This document shows positions 25,401 through 33,370 of a stretch of DNA of 64,000 nucleotides, in pieces. The first letter of the stretch is position 1. The number at the start of each line of letters is the position of its first letter. Origin of the DNA: Opisthorchis felineus (lineage: Eukaryota > Platyhelminthes > Trematoda > Opisthorchiida > Opisthorchiidae); NCBI GenBank assembly GCA_004794785.1, contig SJOL01002263.1, positions 248,191-312,190 on the forward strand, in the 5' to 3' direction. A model generated the notes under the pieces. That model saw only the letters and a list, made by a program, of their open reading frames with translations, was not told where the DNA came from and made no database searches. Position numbers and translations under genes: made by a program.

Positions 25401-25415
25401 AATTCTGCCATGTAG
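8..25415 (+). CDS. MACO1: Macoilin homologue, C-terminal part (gene span; seven exons)
   Basis: Macoilin is a multipass ER membrane protein with a long cytoplasmic coiled coil, needed for neuronal function in nematodes and mammals. Only the coiled-coil and tail part is here. Exons: 8-324, 3603-4093, 8476-8662, 17200-17381, 18396-18859, 22260-22640, 24370-25415. All junctions are GT-AG and phases match (0, 2, 0, 2, 1, 1), giving about 1021 codons to a TAG stop. The clearest family signal is the exon at 8476, which reads [15 protein letters not shown], then [18 protein letters not shown], against the macoilin pattern of LEADIKRLK, LRSQ and ERGIRSELGQLRQENELLQ. Later exons keep the EERKQR-type and [20 protein letters not shown] heptads in family order. 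Human macoilin is 664 residues in all, so this homologue is much longer, through low-complexity insertions and a 348-codon last exon. The transmembrane N-terminus must lie left of position 1. Exon borders are my inference from phase and splice sites; family identity is well supported. Confidence 0.9.
325..3602 (+). other. Macoilin intron (3.3 kb)
   Basis: No conserved gene seen. A short copy of a repeat containing GGTAACGAAACGTCTGA lies at about 1289-1333, related to copies near 18.2 and 28.2 kb. The open frame at 2365-2634 on the plus strand matches nothing I recognise. The intron ends in AAATTGCAG. Confidence 0.6.
1289..1333 (+). repeat. Repeat B, short copy
   Basis: CACCGATTGCATTTACTCGA then ATGGTAACGAAACGTCTGA aligns with the copy at 18205-18268 across about 40 bases. 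Its flanks do not align visibly. Confidence 0.4.
3603..4093 (+). CDS. MACO1: Macoilin homologue, Ser-rich linker exon
   Basis: Starts after AAATTGCAG with [14 protein letters not shown] in phase 0. Contains a serine homopolymer region (about 3800-3860) encoded by mixed TCA/TCG/TCT codons, then a Lys/Ser/Gly-rich stretch ending [12 protein letters not shown] place the donor at GTATGT (4094) inside the codon for the last Lys (phase 2) because the next exon supplies exactly one base and continues straight into the coiled coil. The frame stays open to 4139, so a read-through form ending there cannot be excluded, but it would cut off the coiled coil. Confidence 0.83.
4094..8475 (+). other. Macoilin intron (4.4 kb)
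   Basis: No conserved gene recognised. At 5503-5916 both strands are open for more than 100 codons, and the minus frame (for example [20 protein letters not shown]) looks like decayed repeat-encoded protein. The rest looks like unique, AT-leaning intron. Confidence 0.5.
8476..8662 (+). CDS. MACO1: Macoilin homologue, conserved coiled-coil exon
   Basis: The strongest family match in the gene: [19 protein letters not shown], then [20 protein letters not shown], then [20 protein letters not shown]. Heptad spacing and the L-R-x-Q...ER-x-x-RSE pattern follow the start of the macoilin coiled coil. Acceptor is TTGCAACCAG (AG at 8474-8475), donor GTGAGC at 8663. Phase in 2, phase out 0. Confidence 0.92.
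9019..9180 (+). repeat. tRNA-derived SINE-like repeat, internally deleted
   Basis: The head GATAGCTCAGTGGTT resembles a Pol III A box. The next part of the family (CGAGCTTAGTGACCGGAAGG in the copy at 21853) is missing here, so the B box is largely lost. The body CATCTCGACTGCTCC, TGGCATGGCAG and CACCGAAAGGGTGTTA matches the other copies. The tail is AATTATTATTTTATCATTATT. Confidence 0.65.
9795..10690 (-). mobile_element. RTE-like LINE fragment: reverse transcriptase C-terminal region and 3' end
   Basis: Read on the minus strand across frame breaks, it shows the region after the RT fingers of RTE-type (CFDP2-like) elements: [20 protein letters not shown], then [20 protein letters not shown], then [20 protein letters not shown], then [19 protein letters not shown] and [20 protein letters not shown]. 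These follow the family order ARIGKAR, HRVSNAEVR, HRLRWLGHVLRMP, GGQ..TW...MK, LPGWGPRD. The 3' end lies near TCATCATC repeats. Frameshifts and loss of the 5' portion show a dead, 5'-truncated copy. Confidence 0.85.
11095..11175 (+). repeat. Decayed hammerhead-ribozyme repeat copy
   Basis: Same repeat as the copy at 33961-34016, here on the plus strand: GCGCCTAC, TTGATGGG, CCTCAAGAAGGT, TGAAACCGGTCGTGGGTTGT. Two invariant core positions have changed (CTGATGAG has become TTGATGGG), so cleavage is not expected. The palindromic stem III (ACCGGT) and the downstream CGAAGAG...ATGAGTAG end are kept. Confidence 0.7.
11908..11958 (-). ncRNA. Hammerhead ribozyme motif, second-best copy
   Basis: On the minus strand: stem I strand GCGCCTAC, then CTGATGAG, CCCC-AAGA-AGGG, CGAAAC, CGGTC and GCGGGCTGTCG. 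All invariant core bases (CUGAUGA, GAAA, and a GUC cleavage triplet at 11921-11919) are present. Stem II has its closing pair plus three more, with a C-A mismatch near the loop. Stem I has one A-C mismatch at the second pair. Stem III is the palindrome ACCGGT, giving two pairs inside a monomer or six between two molecules. It lies inside a macoilin intron, antisense to the gene. Whether it cleaves is unknown. Confidence 0.72.
12921..13075 (-). repeat. SINE-like repeat, minus-strand copy
   Basis: The reverse complement reads GAGACAGCTCAGTGGTGCG at the head (A-box-like), then AGCCTGGCAGTATCTTAACC, GGGTGGCATGGCAGCC and GGTGTTACAGCTGAACG, and ends in ATTATTATTAG. The middle around the B box is disturbed. 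Same family as the copies at 21853 and 60521. Confidence 0.65.
13280..13495 (+). repeat. SINE-like repeat with expanded (ATT)n tail
   Basis: Head GCTGGAGACAGCTCAAAAG, then CTGACCGGAAGTTCCATGGT and TTGAAACC (altered B box), TATGGCAGTATCTCATCCC, GGCACCGAAGAGGTGTTACA, then (ATT) repeated about eleven times at 13459-13492. The tail shows that the ATT run seen in other copies is the 3' end of this repeat. The long Ile/Asn/Leu frames through the run are translation artefacts. Confidence 0.65.
13459..13492. repeat. (ATT)n microsatellite
   Basis: About eleven ATT units forming the tail of the SINE-like copy at 13280-13495. Confidence 0.95.
17200..17381 (+). CDS. MACO1: Macoilin homologue, coiled-coil exon
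   Basis: Begins after a strong pyrimidine tract and CTAG acceptor (AG at 17198-17199). It reads [20 protein letters not shown] then [14 protein letters not shown], matching the macoilin segment with QLEKKLKAEQEAR and VEKQLMEEKKRK. The rest is a Ser/Thr-rich spacer. Donor is GAA|GTATGC at 17382, phase 2, which fits the single-base start of the next exon. Confidence 0.85.
17382..18395 (+). other. Macoilin intron (1.0 kb) with inverted repeat arms
   Basis: No gene seen. Around 18100-18270 two copies of a CACTGATGTCA-containing repeat face each other (minus about 18120-18176, plus about 18205-18268), so an RNA from here could fold back on itself. Confidence 0.5.
18120..18268. repeat. Repeat B, two copies in inverted orientation
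   Basis: Plus copy at about 18205-18268: GCACTGATGTCATCTCGGTT then GGTAACGAAACGTTTGAGC. A weaker minus copy occupies about 18120-18176 (reverse complement GCACTGATGTCACGTCG). The plus copy has a possible stem GTCATC/GGTAAC with one mismatch. Confidence 0.4.
18396..18859 (+). CDS. MACO1: Macoilin homologue, coiled-coil exon
   Basis: After a Ser/Thr-rich entry ([19 protein letters not shown]) it reads [20 protein letters not shown], which fits the macoilin segment following SRGECTE (RNRIRELEAE). Later [16 protein letters not shown] and [20 protein letters not shown] fit the macoilin EVLMSAL, LENSLSAE and KLDLFSALGDAKRQLE segment. Acceptor is GTTGTAG (AG at 18394-18395). Donor AATG|GTATGA at 18860, phase 1. 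Confidence 0.88.
19390..19560 (-). repeat. Dispersed repeat A, minus-strand copy
   Basis: Related to 36105-36300 on the plus strand: both carry TTCGGGAGCTATGCTCA-like sequence and a frame with GY(L/V)AAF(G/R)SYA(Q/H)P. I do not recognise the family. Found only by comparison within this window. Confidence 0.4.
20270..20325 (-). repeat. SINE-like repeat, 3' body fragment
   Basis: The reverse complement gives TTCGGGTGGCATGGTAGCTA, GGCACCAGCGGGATGTTACA and GCTG, the 3' body of the repeat only. The head with Pol III boxes is missing. Confidence 0.55.
21853..22040 (+). repeat. tRNA-derived SINE-like repeat, near-complete copy
   Basis: A-box-like GACAGCTCAGTGGTTAATGC, then CTTAGTGACCGGAAGG and a B-box-like GATTCGAACCC (about 21906-21916), spaced as in a tRNA. 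The tRNA-unrelated body follows (CATCTCGACTGCTCCTACC, CAGCCTGGTAATATCTGAGG, GTGTTACAGCTGGACG). Such Pol III-promoter repeats are copied in trans by LINEs. It lies 220 bases before a coding exon of macoilin, in the sense direction. Confidence 0.7.
22260..22640 (+). CDS. MACO1: Macoilin homologue, end of coiled coil
   Basis: Continues the heptads: [20 protein letters not shown], equivalent to the macoilin stretch around ILQKDQEIKDLKQKIAEV. It then enters a Ser/Thr/Tyr-rich region ([18 protein letters not shown]). I chose the acceptor at CGAAG (AG at 22258-22259) because it leaves two bases that complete the split codon from the previous exon. The donor is a perfect GTGAGT at 22641, phase 1. Confidence 0.83.
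22641..24369 (+). other. Macoilin intron (1.7 kb)
   Basis: Contains the 3' end of an RTE-like LINE at about 23700-23985 (minus). The remaining sequence has no recognised gene or repeat. It ends in TCCATTCCAG. Confidence 0.6.
23700..23985 (-). mobile_element. RTE-like LINE 3' end, truncated
   Basis: On the minus strand this aligns by eye with the 3' end of the LINE at 9795-10010: both share a TACAGTGGTTGTAGCTGCCAC-type block and the stretch encoding P-x-S-P then cysteine/alanine-rich residues (TGCATTGAAAGCAATAGC here). It ends near CATCATCATT. Only the last ~290 bases of the element remain. Confidence 0.6.
24370..25415 (+). CDS. MACO1: Macoilin homologue, last exon with long Ser/Pro-rich tail
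   Basis: Starts after TCCATTCCAG, completing a Ser codon, and runs 348 codons including the TAG stop at 25413-25415. Composition is Ser/Thr/Pro/Asn-rich (for example [20 protein letters not shown]) with a short acidic stretch ([20 protein letters not shown]) near the C-terminus. Vertebrate macoilin ends soon after its coiled coil in a short Ser/Pro tail, so this tail is a large lineage-specific extension. No folded domain is visible. Being one long open exon in phase with a good acceptor makes it secure. Confidence 0.88.
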
Positions 25416-26225
25416 CCTCTATGTGCGGTAGCCGGCTCCATAAACGGCGTCCCAATATTATACACGACTAATGCGAATACTATTGCTTATGTTCCGTTAT
25501 GTTCGCTGCATGCGCCACCAACTCAGTGGTCTGCCGTGGTTTATCTCGCACCTGTGCTGTATTCCGATTTAACAGATTTTGTTGCAGCTTTTTTCTCACG
25601 TTTCTTCAAACCAGTGTGTCGGGCTTGTCTAACTTCGTGTATCTGTTTCCATGTTTAGTTCGTTCACCACCAGCACCTTCAACCCTTCCTCTTCGATTCC
25701 CGTCCATTTGTGTTCCGTTCGGCGGACCCATTCTTTCCTTTTATCTGATCATGACAAGCTCCTTGGGCTCTCGTATTACCTTTCTGTTCGGCTTGTTTTT
25801 AGGGAGCATACAAGAACATCCGTGTGTCACCCTGCTTTATCTAGTCGTTGTATTCCACCTTGTCTCCTCATCTCCCTGACAAGTGATATCTTTACAGTCT
25901 TTAGGGTGTGGCTACAGCTGATGTTCCTGTGTTTGAAAATTCGTAGTGCTGGTTGCTCCGTACCAGTCGTTTGTCTTCACAAATATCACACATGCCTCTG
26001 ACGAAGTCCAATCAGTCCCACACTTCTCCATCGTCTCTTCAGTATGCCAGTCGCTCGCCTGTGTATCCGTAAGCTACATCAGTTAAGACCTCGTTTTTGG
26101 TGGTTTATATTTGTCCTTGGCTTCTCCCCCAGTTTCTATCCATCCCTTTTTTGTGTCCCTTTCTGAGTTGTATTGTTTATCTTGACAAACCACGAACCAA
26201 AATTAAAACATGGCAGTCCTGTGAG
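25416..26225 (+). other. MACO1: Probable 3' UTR of the macoilin homologue
   Basis: About 790 bases after the stop codon, strikingly rich in C and T on the coding strand, with no conserved frame. An ATTAAA variant polyadenylation signal lies at 26202-26207, followed by a GT-rich stretch (GTGAGAACTAGCCCGTGTCTTG) that could be the downstream element. No better AATAAA is seen nearby. Inference only. Confidence 0.5.
26202..26207 (+). terminator. Candidate poly(A) signal ATTAAA for macoilin
   Basis: The common ATTAAA variant, placed 787 bases after the macoilin stop codon and followed within 20 bases by GT-rich sequence. No transcript evidence. Confidence 0.4.
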
Positions 26226-26544
26226 AACTAGCCCGTGTCTTGCAGTGCCTTTCAGGTTTGGGGTTGGGTTTGAAACCTTACTGTTCTCTCAGGGACTATA
26301 AATTCTTCGAAGAGATTACTATGGTGGTTAGCTTCTCTTCGGGGCTGTCCGTTAGTGCAAATAATCAGTAACCAATTGCGAAATTCCTACTTTTCATGGC
26401 AAGCTAGGTGTTCATTTTTAATCGTCGTTTGTTCCGTTGTCTAAATCTCCACTACTCCTTGAATCACTCTCAGTAAAGTAGATCTTGACTGGAGGAAGAA
26501 GTTCCTATTCATCCGGTGAGTGTACCCTCGAAAGCAGCTGCTTG

Positions 26545-27340
26545 TCGAGCATCATTTCCCCTCATCACTGAGCAACACCAGAATAGAACAGTGGAGCCTC
26601 ATTGCCGTACAACCACACCAATTTATTTGAATAAAGCCCAGAAACGGGGCATGGAGAGGGTCCTTTGCCAGCTTACCATAAACATCCCAGTTGTCTACAC
26701 CTCCAACACTCAACCAGCTAATGAACGCCACTGACTTCGGATATCCACTGTATTGCTCAGTGTTTCCAGTCAGGCACACAGATTCACGTAGACCCCGTCC
26801 TAGAAGGCGAGCAGTTCCCAAACTTCTCATAGCATCCTTCATTCCCTTCTGCCATGTCAGATGCTGTCTATCCCTAAATTTCTGCCACTCCGAACTGGGC
26901 ACGGAAAACAGCGCTCATCTTGGCGGCCGGTAAATCGGCATGCGTAACACATGGACCAAGCACCTTAGCTTGAACTGCCGAGTGCATTCAATGAGTGAAG
27001 TGCCTTCTCTTTCGGTAAACACTCCTCTCCTGATCACATCATTGCGAATGTTTTGGTTCTAGCCATAGTTTTTAGACATTGGTGGTCAAAGACCAGAAGA
27101 TATCTCATCCTCCGCCCGAAGTGACTACGGCTCGCAACTTTACATCCATACGGCCCGTACTGTATACGCCTCCTTTGATACCCAGGTGGTATACAAGTCC
27201 GATCTTCGAACAATTTTTGGAGTGTTTCTCGAGATTCGGTGCTTAGATCTAGTTTGTTGCGCCGTTCCGCAAGCGGTACACCCCGTATCCTGCACGGTTG
27301 AGAACAGTACTTTCCAGTAAATGCCAACGCCTGATGGAAA
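26545..27340 (-). mobile_element. Decayed LINE (RTE-like) C-terminal region
   Basis: On the minus strand, across frameshifts: RMRYLLVFDHQCLKTMART, then RCLVHVLRMPIYRPPR, then HLTWQKGMKDAMRSLG. The first matches the VFDHRCLR motif downstream of the RT in RTE-like elements. The other two match the LGHVLRMP and TW..GMK motifs, in the right order. Divergence from the copy at 9.8-10.7 kb suggests an older or different subfamily. Confidence 0.75.
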
Positions 27341-27351
27341 CCCGGAGACAA

Positions 27352-27425
27352 CGCCTACCTGACTTGCCTTTAAGAAGGTCAAAACCGGTCTTGGGCTATC
27401 AGAGTTTTCAGCAACCTTGTTAGTA
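27352..27425 (+). repeat. Decayed hammerhead-ribozyme repeat copy
   Basis: Aligned parts are ACGCCTAC, CTGACTTG, CCTTTAAGAAGGT, CAAAACCGGTCTTGGGCTAT and CAGAGTTTTCAGCAACC. Core residues are changed in both conserved boxes, so it should be inactive. The next copy in the same direction begins about 286 bases downstream. Confidence 0.65.
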
Positions 27426-27631
27426 ATGCGAGGTCAAGATATTACAGTATCTCGAATATCACTCTGATTAAAACAAGTGGCGGCCTTTGAGCGGCACATC
27501 CCATTAAAGGTTATTTTAAACGAGGCGTGCAGCTGATATTCGGTTGAGTCAGTCGTTAATCTGAAAACGGGTGCGAAACTTCACGCGTACAATTTGGCGA
27601 CTAAGCAGGAAATGGGGTTGATGGGAATACG

Positions 27632-27705
27632 GGGGCCACGTCTATCTGATGAGCCCCATAAAGGGCAAAACTGATCTTGGGCTGTCGAAGGGTTCCCAGA
27701 AAGCT
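27632..27705 (+). repeat. Hammerhead-ribozyme repeat copy with one broken core box
   Basis: CTGATGAG is intact (27646-27653), followed by stem II CCCC-ATAA-AGGG. The second box is CAAAAC instead of CGAAAC, which removes the invariant G12. Stem III is altered (CTGATC). Predicted inactive. Downstream TTGGGCTGTCGAAGGGTTCC matches the family. Confidence 0.65.
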
Positions 27706-28214
27706 TGAATCAAACCCTTCGAATCAATAAATTCCTGTTGTATAACACGCGAACCCAATGACAGCTGTCTTCAACAGCAACCTAAAAGTGCTGCAAGATG
27801 CAAAAGCAGTTGTCTTTCCCTATCAACCGCTTTTCCTCTTTTGAGGGTCTTTCTGGAAGTGTGCAGTTATCAACTTACCTACTAAACTGATGTCCCTACG
27901 ACTCAACCAACTGAGGAACAGCACTGGTGAGCGGATCACAACCTAGGGTAGAAATTTTAGGTCTAGTAGCCGGTATTACTCGAATTTCCTGAAGTGTTCA
28001 CTTTGGTGAATGGTGCGTTAGTGAGCGAATGATGGCGACCGAACTGTGCACAACCAATTGCACGATGATAAGTTGTTCACTACTAGGTCATTTCGGCTGT
28101 TTTACTCCTTTTTGTGAATGAGCTGTGAAAAATGAGATTGTGTAACTTGCTGCAAACTGCTGTCTGTGGAGTATGGTCTAGTTCGAATCATGCTCAAACG
28201 CCTACACACGCACG

Positions 28215-28275
28215 TACCGCTAACTTGCTACGCACTGATGTTTCCATCGCCGTTGATGACAAAACGTCCGCAGGC
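28215..28275 (+). repeat. Repeat B copy (CACTGATG...AAACGTC)
   Basis: GCACTGATGTTTCCATCGCC then GTTGATGACAAAACGTCC. CATC and GATG can pair around a GCCGTT loop. Homologous to 18205-18268 and about 1289-1333. Resembles a hammerhead with two bases missing after CTGAT, so no activity is claimed. Confidence 0.45.
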
Positions 28276-29689
28276 ACTGGAACATATTAGAAAGACTCTA
28301 AGGAAGGACAGGCCAATATTGAACGACAAGGTTTTCAGTAGCAGGTCTTAATGGTACAGACTTGTGAAAAGATAGACGGATTTTTCCACCACTATGGTTC
28401 ATAAACGCTCCAGTACGCAGCATCATTATGACTCTATTGAATTTCCTTTTTCTCTGCAAATAAGGCACTTCCGCCGGGAGTAAAAGCCTACTGGAAATAC
28501 TAAATTGTCTCCCTCTCTGAATGTTTTTAATAAACGGTGGTATTATTTGACAGAGTCAGTCATGTCGACCGCAGTGCATGCTCAAAAGTTCGAGGACCTT
28601 GGGTAAGTGGAAATGTGACATACTAGTGTACCAAGCAAGATGTGCCTGCTTGTTTGTCGTCCATAAAAGCCTGTGGCATAGCCGGATAGCATAGATAGTG
28701 CTACAGGCATTGGTGTGACTTTCGTCTTTTGCATCTAGGCCAACCGAAAAACACGCTGCTAGCACAATAACGACTTCTGAGAAACAGTATCACCGTTAAT
28801 GGAAACACAGAGGGTCTTTTATCTCAGAGAGTGAAGAAACACTGGGGAGATATAAACTGTTCATAGCACGTAATGCCGTAGTTTCAGATCAGTCACCGAT
28901 TGGTTCCTTAGGATATAAGTTAGTTACGACTATCCTGGGATTTCAAACCTACCGAAACCGCCTTTTGTACGTAACCTCCCAAGCAAGCACAGCCTGGACT
29001 CGAAAGTGGGAAAGTATATACAAGATTTTCGCCTGAGGAATACATATTTCTACAGTCAACACCCTATACAGCACGAGCCAATGGGAGCGGCCAGGGTCCT
29101 TCGGTCTAGAGGCTGTTGGGTTAAAAAAATAATCGTTGATAGCAAACTTGTTACTAAAAAGAGGTGTGCCACTGTGGACTACCAGGACTAGTCGCTTCAG
29201 ACACTGAGGAGTAGCAAGCAACCGAATAGTAGTTGTGTTGTATCATTATTTCCTGACAGTCCAAGACAACGGGCTAAAGATATTCGCAAATAAGTAACAC
29301 AGAATCGAGCGAGCACGCTATAGTGAAATAGGATTACCCCCTCCCCCCCCCTATTCTGGTTGTGAACGCATCGTCTTCGATGTCCGGTTACGAGTATTTT
29401 GTGAATAACATTTGGCTTACTGTGCTGTGGTCTCAATTTTTCAGCCATGAGTAGTGTGCCACCGATTCTGGAAGGATTCGGACAACAGTTAGAAAATTCT
29501 ACCTCTGATGAACGTGCGAATCCGGGTGGTCCCGAACACAAATACAGCGGCCCAGTATTTTTCATTGAAAATGGCTCAGGAAGTTCGGGTATCCTTCATT
29601 CAGAACCGAATGTACTTAACGTACTCATCCAATGGATCGACCACACCCGTCAGCGTTCCCAAGAACTCGAGATACGAAAGATAACAGGG

Positions 29690-29990
29690 TGGTTGTCTTT
29701 GAAACTGGTGTGCAGACAACAAAGAGTTTGTCGTAATATTTTTGGCCTCCAGCCCGAAGGCAGGGGAGGAGGCGAATTCAGTTACGACGATGTATTAACA
29801 TACGCCTAGTTGCAGAGGCCGAATGTGGAGCTGTCGGTAAGCTTGACTGAGCTCAATCCGAAGAAATATGTGGGATAAGGATTTTTGTTTGAGGCTCTTA
29901 ATGGGGACTTTCTTGGAGGAAGCCTCAGATGTGCTGAATGGGACACCTCCGATTAATTCTGAAGAGCGGGTGGATTGCAGGGCAGACATC
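29690..29990 (-). mobile_element. Scrap of Gypsy-type LTR retrotransposon reverse transcriptase
   Basis: The minus-strand frame reads SHIFLRIELSQAYRQLHIR, close to the Gypsy RT motif F-S-K-I-D-L-S-x-A-Y-x-Q-L. A second frame 100 bases on contains PAFGLEAKN, near the LPFG motif that follows. Frames are broken and no LTRs are recognised. The plus-strand frame at 29447-29809 overlapping it is best treated as antisense. Confidence 0.5.
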
Positions 29991-30285
29991 TTGCCCCATT
30001 TCCAAACAGACCTTGGGTAGGTTCGAGTTCAGATGCCATGTCGAACTTGCTCTACTTCATTCTACCCCTTTCAAAGCCATTTTAACGAGGATAATCGAGA
30101 AACACTATCGTTTCGAAAAAGCTTGATGAATAATAAATAGATTACGTACCAGTCCCTTCCAAGCGTTTTTCAATGAGCCAAGCAATATTATGTTTGCAAT
30201 ACTGCGTCCATAATTTCGCACAATATCTTGGAAGCCACAGCAACACATATCTTCATCCAAAAACCTGACTAAGGAGTACACCTAA

Positions 30286-30287
<2 letters not shown>

Positions 30288-30317
<30 letters not shown>
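30288..30317. repeat. (TA)n microsatellite
   Basis: About 15 uninterrupted TA units. Confidence 0.95.
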
Positions 30318-30320
<3 letters not shown>

Positions 30321-31659
30321 TATATACATGATATCTTCTGAGTTACCATATAAATCTCCTTACCTGATTGCGCAAGCAGCCTCGTTTTTTGTTACTGAAC
30401 AGTGAAAAGTAAGCATGAAATTAACAGTGTATATTAGACAGTTGGTGATGAAACCATTTTATTGGACTGTTGTGGGTATCTGTTTAGACGGTGGAGAAAA
30501 TACAGTAAAAATGAAAGAAGTTACATCAGTGGTAATATGTGGGTCAACATGGAACAAAAAGGTATTGGTACAAACAATCAGTTGTACCATGGTTTGTAAT
30601 ACTAAAGCGAATGTATAGTAAATTAGTTATCAACATGTTGTTATCCGATGTACCAGTGAACCCAACTTATCGGTTTCTGAGGAAATGGCGCCAGCTTGCT
30701 TACAGCAACCTCTTGGGGAATCAACGCACGTCCCTGTCAGCAACTTACTGAGTGGTTTGCACGCCATACAACGGCTTAAAACCTGTTTCATTGGATATGT
30801 AAAGCTGTATACGTGGTTATGATGAATCAATACATAGGATTCATACGGCGGAGATGAAAACCTATCCAAAAGACCATGGAGGTATACGCATACAGGTAGG
30901 TCTTGTTAATGGTGAAGGCTAAAAACCGTTTCTTCTGAGCCACACTACTTGTGATGAATGTGTGTGAAGACGAATAGCGTACATAAATTAACCAGATATG
31001 ACGCCAATAAACAAGAGCATCCCAAATGATAAACATAAAGACAGATAAAATGCTGACCAAAAACATGCTGTCTTTCAGGGAGCCTTTCAGAACCACCAGT
31101 CCCACGAGCAGCAGAAACCGATGAAGCTCTGTGGCTTCCCAGTGTTTATAGCATGATTTTGTGAGGAAAATCTATCACCAGATTACCCCGGATAGCGTCT
31201 GCTCTGTCACTCACCAACTGCAGACCCGCGGTGCTGATAGGCCCAAGTCGACCGCCTTTTATACATGTCGGCGGACAACCCGAGGGCAGACTTCATGCAC
31301 ATAATTAGTAGGGAAACACAAAGTCAGTAGGTAGAAGGAAGGAAGTAGATTGTTTTGTGTTTCACGATGAACACAGTCATCAATCGTAAAACATGTGGCT
31401 CACATAGATAGGTTGCTTTCTAATGTGGTGGTGTCCTCTCAGTCTACATTCGTCTCATCCGTTATACGAATTATGACATTTGATCTGTGTGACAAAACAG
31501 CCTGCAGGGTGACCACGGGTAACAACGTCCAAGATGGCACACAGCCGTATACTCTCATTTGCACCACCGGAACGCAGCTCGCCCGTCTCTAATTTCAGGT
31601 CATGTGAGGAGAAACGAAGTCATCTGGTTAACATGGCGAAACATATTCCTTGCAATGTT

Positions 31660-31735
31660 GATAGAAACTCCGACAGCCAACGACCGGTTTCATTCTCTTT
31701 TAGGCTCATTAGGTAGGCGCAGTCCATGTGGCTCT
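31660..31735 (-). repeat. Decayed hammerhead-ribozyme repeat copy
   Basis: The minus strand reads TGCGCCTAC, CTAATGAG, CCTAAAAGAGAA, TGAAACCGGTCGTTGGCTGTCGG. The first box has G5 changed to A, and stem II is disrupted. Stem III ACCGGT is intact. Inactive by prediction. Confidence 0.65.
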
Positions 31736-33370
31736 GTCTACCCTATGTTCTAATTGTAAACAATTTCGCGAAATAGACTCATTTGCACACTACTTTGTTT
31801 TGATGGGAGACTCAACTGAATCAAGCTGAATCTCTCCTTTATGATGTTCCTTATCTGGTTTAAGTGCTCCCCGGTAGAGCCCAACGAAGTAAACAACAAC
31901 TTACGATTCTAGCTCAGATCGTTCAGAGTGCGATTACAGAGCTTCACTTCATCAATATTCAGATGGATACTTCATTCGTAAATGTTCCATCACAGTTCAA
32001 TTCAAAGCGTCTTACTCCCTTCATTAAACCAAAATGGATATACATCTGTGGGGGGACATCTCGAACGGAACGTGCTCGGGGCCTCATCCATGTATCACGT
32101 GGCAATTCAGGCAAGTTACGGTGACGTGATTCAAGCAGGCGATTGACAGTATTGAAGGGAAATTTTATTGATAGAATCCAATCGCAGAAAACATCGGTCG
32201 AGCGTGATCCAAATGTCATGACTCATTCTAATATAATCGGCTTCGCTTTTGGATTCCACTGTACGGCATAGCATGCTGAACACTGAATTTGTCAAACTAC
32301 TGAAACACTCCAAATTCCTCCATCTAAAATTGATACCGGAGCACGGACCAGAATGATGACGGAAAAATGACTGATTCACAGCCTTGTCCCGAGCTCGGGT
32401 TCAGAGTTCCAAAATAATGACACATGAACCCGTAAACACAATGTATTATCAACTTACTTTCAGTTTGGTTGGTCATCATGCAGAAGATTTGCTACGGGAA
32501 ACGTCCAGTGAGCATTAGCAGCTGAAAGTATTTGTAACACCTATCGCCTATGGTGAGCCTAATTAGCCCTCGAATCTAAGTAGACCGGCCTGATCATAAC
32601 TCCGCTTAGTGGTTTGGTAATTTTATGCCATCCAAGCGAAATATGACCGCGGCAAACGACAATCACAAAGAAAAGGACAGTATGTCGGACAGCCATTCTC
32701 ACCGAATGTGACTCTGCTACCGCTATGCCAGGGCAGCATATTTGGGATTGTTCTCGGTACAGACATTTACCTGCTAGTAAATCGGTTACTATCCTGCTAA
32801 GGACAGACACTATCTACCTACTGAGTACCAGCAGACTGTCCGATTTGCTGCGTCTCGTATATATGTGCGTTCGGCAAGCCTATTAACGGGTAAGCAATGC
32901 AGGTGTTTGAATTAGATCGTAATGTCTAAACCACTTGGCACGAGAACTAATGCGTTCGATGGCGAAATGGTTACTAGTTGGGCTGATTTAAATAAGTGAT
33001 CCACATGCAGTGCTCGATCTGTTAGGCTGTCGATAAGTTCTGCGGTATGTTGCTACTCTTCAGGATGATAAAAACTGCTTCTGGATACCGCACATATCAC
33101 AAGATTTCATCAGCGCTTATCCAGAACATCCACTTGTCTATTTCCTTGCTCCATAAGCTATCGAGGATTAATCACAGCAAGCACGGAAGCTGCTGTGCAT
33201 AGGTAAAGTATGATGAGCGTTTCACGGTTATCTAACTGTCAGATAACCATACTGAATACATTGAATATAGTTACTATTTTAACTGAATTTTCGCGGCCAG
33301 TAAAGCACCTTCTACTGGCGTTTCGTAGTTGTTTAAGCGTAATCTACTGACGATATACTCATGATTTTGG

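Noticed and set aside
29447..29809. 120-codon plus-strand frame with an ATG after a CAG
   Set aside because: Overlaps a Gypsy-type RT scrap on the opposite strand, has no good donor and no recognised domain; too weak to call a host exon.
29780..29809. Peptide SYDDVLTYA resembling an RT YxDD box on the plus strand
   Set aside because: The clear RT motifs here are on the minus strand; this one is isolated and most likely chance.
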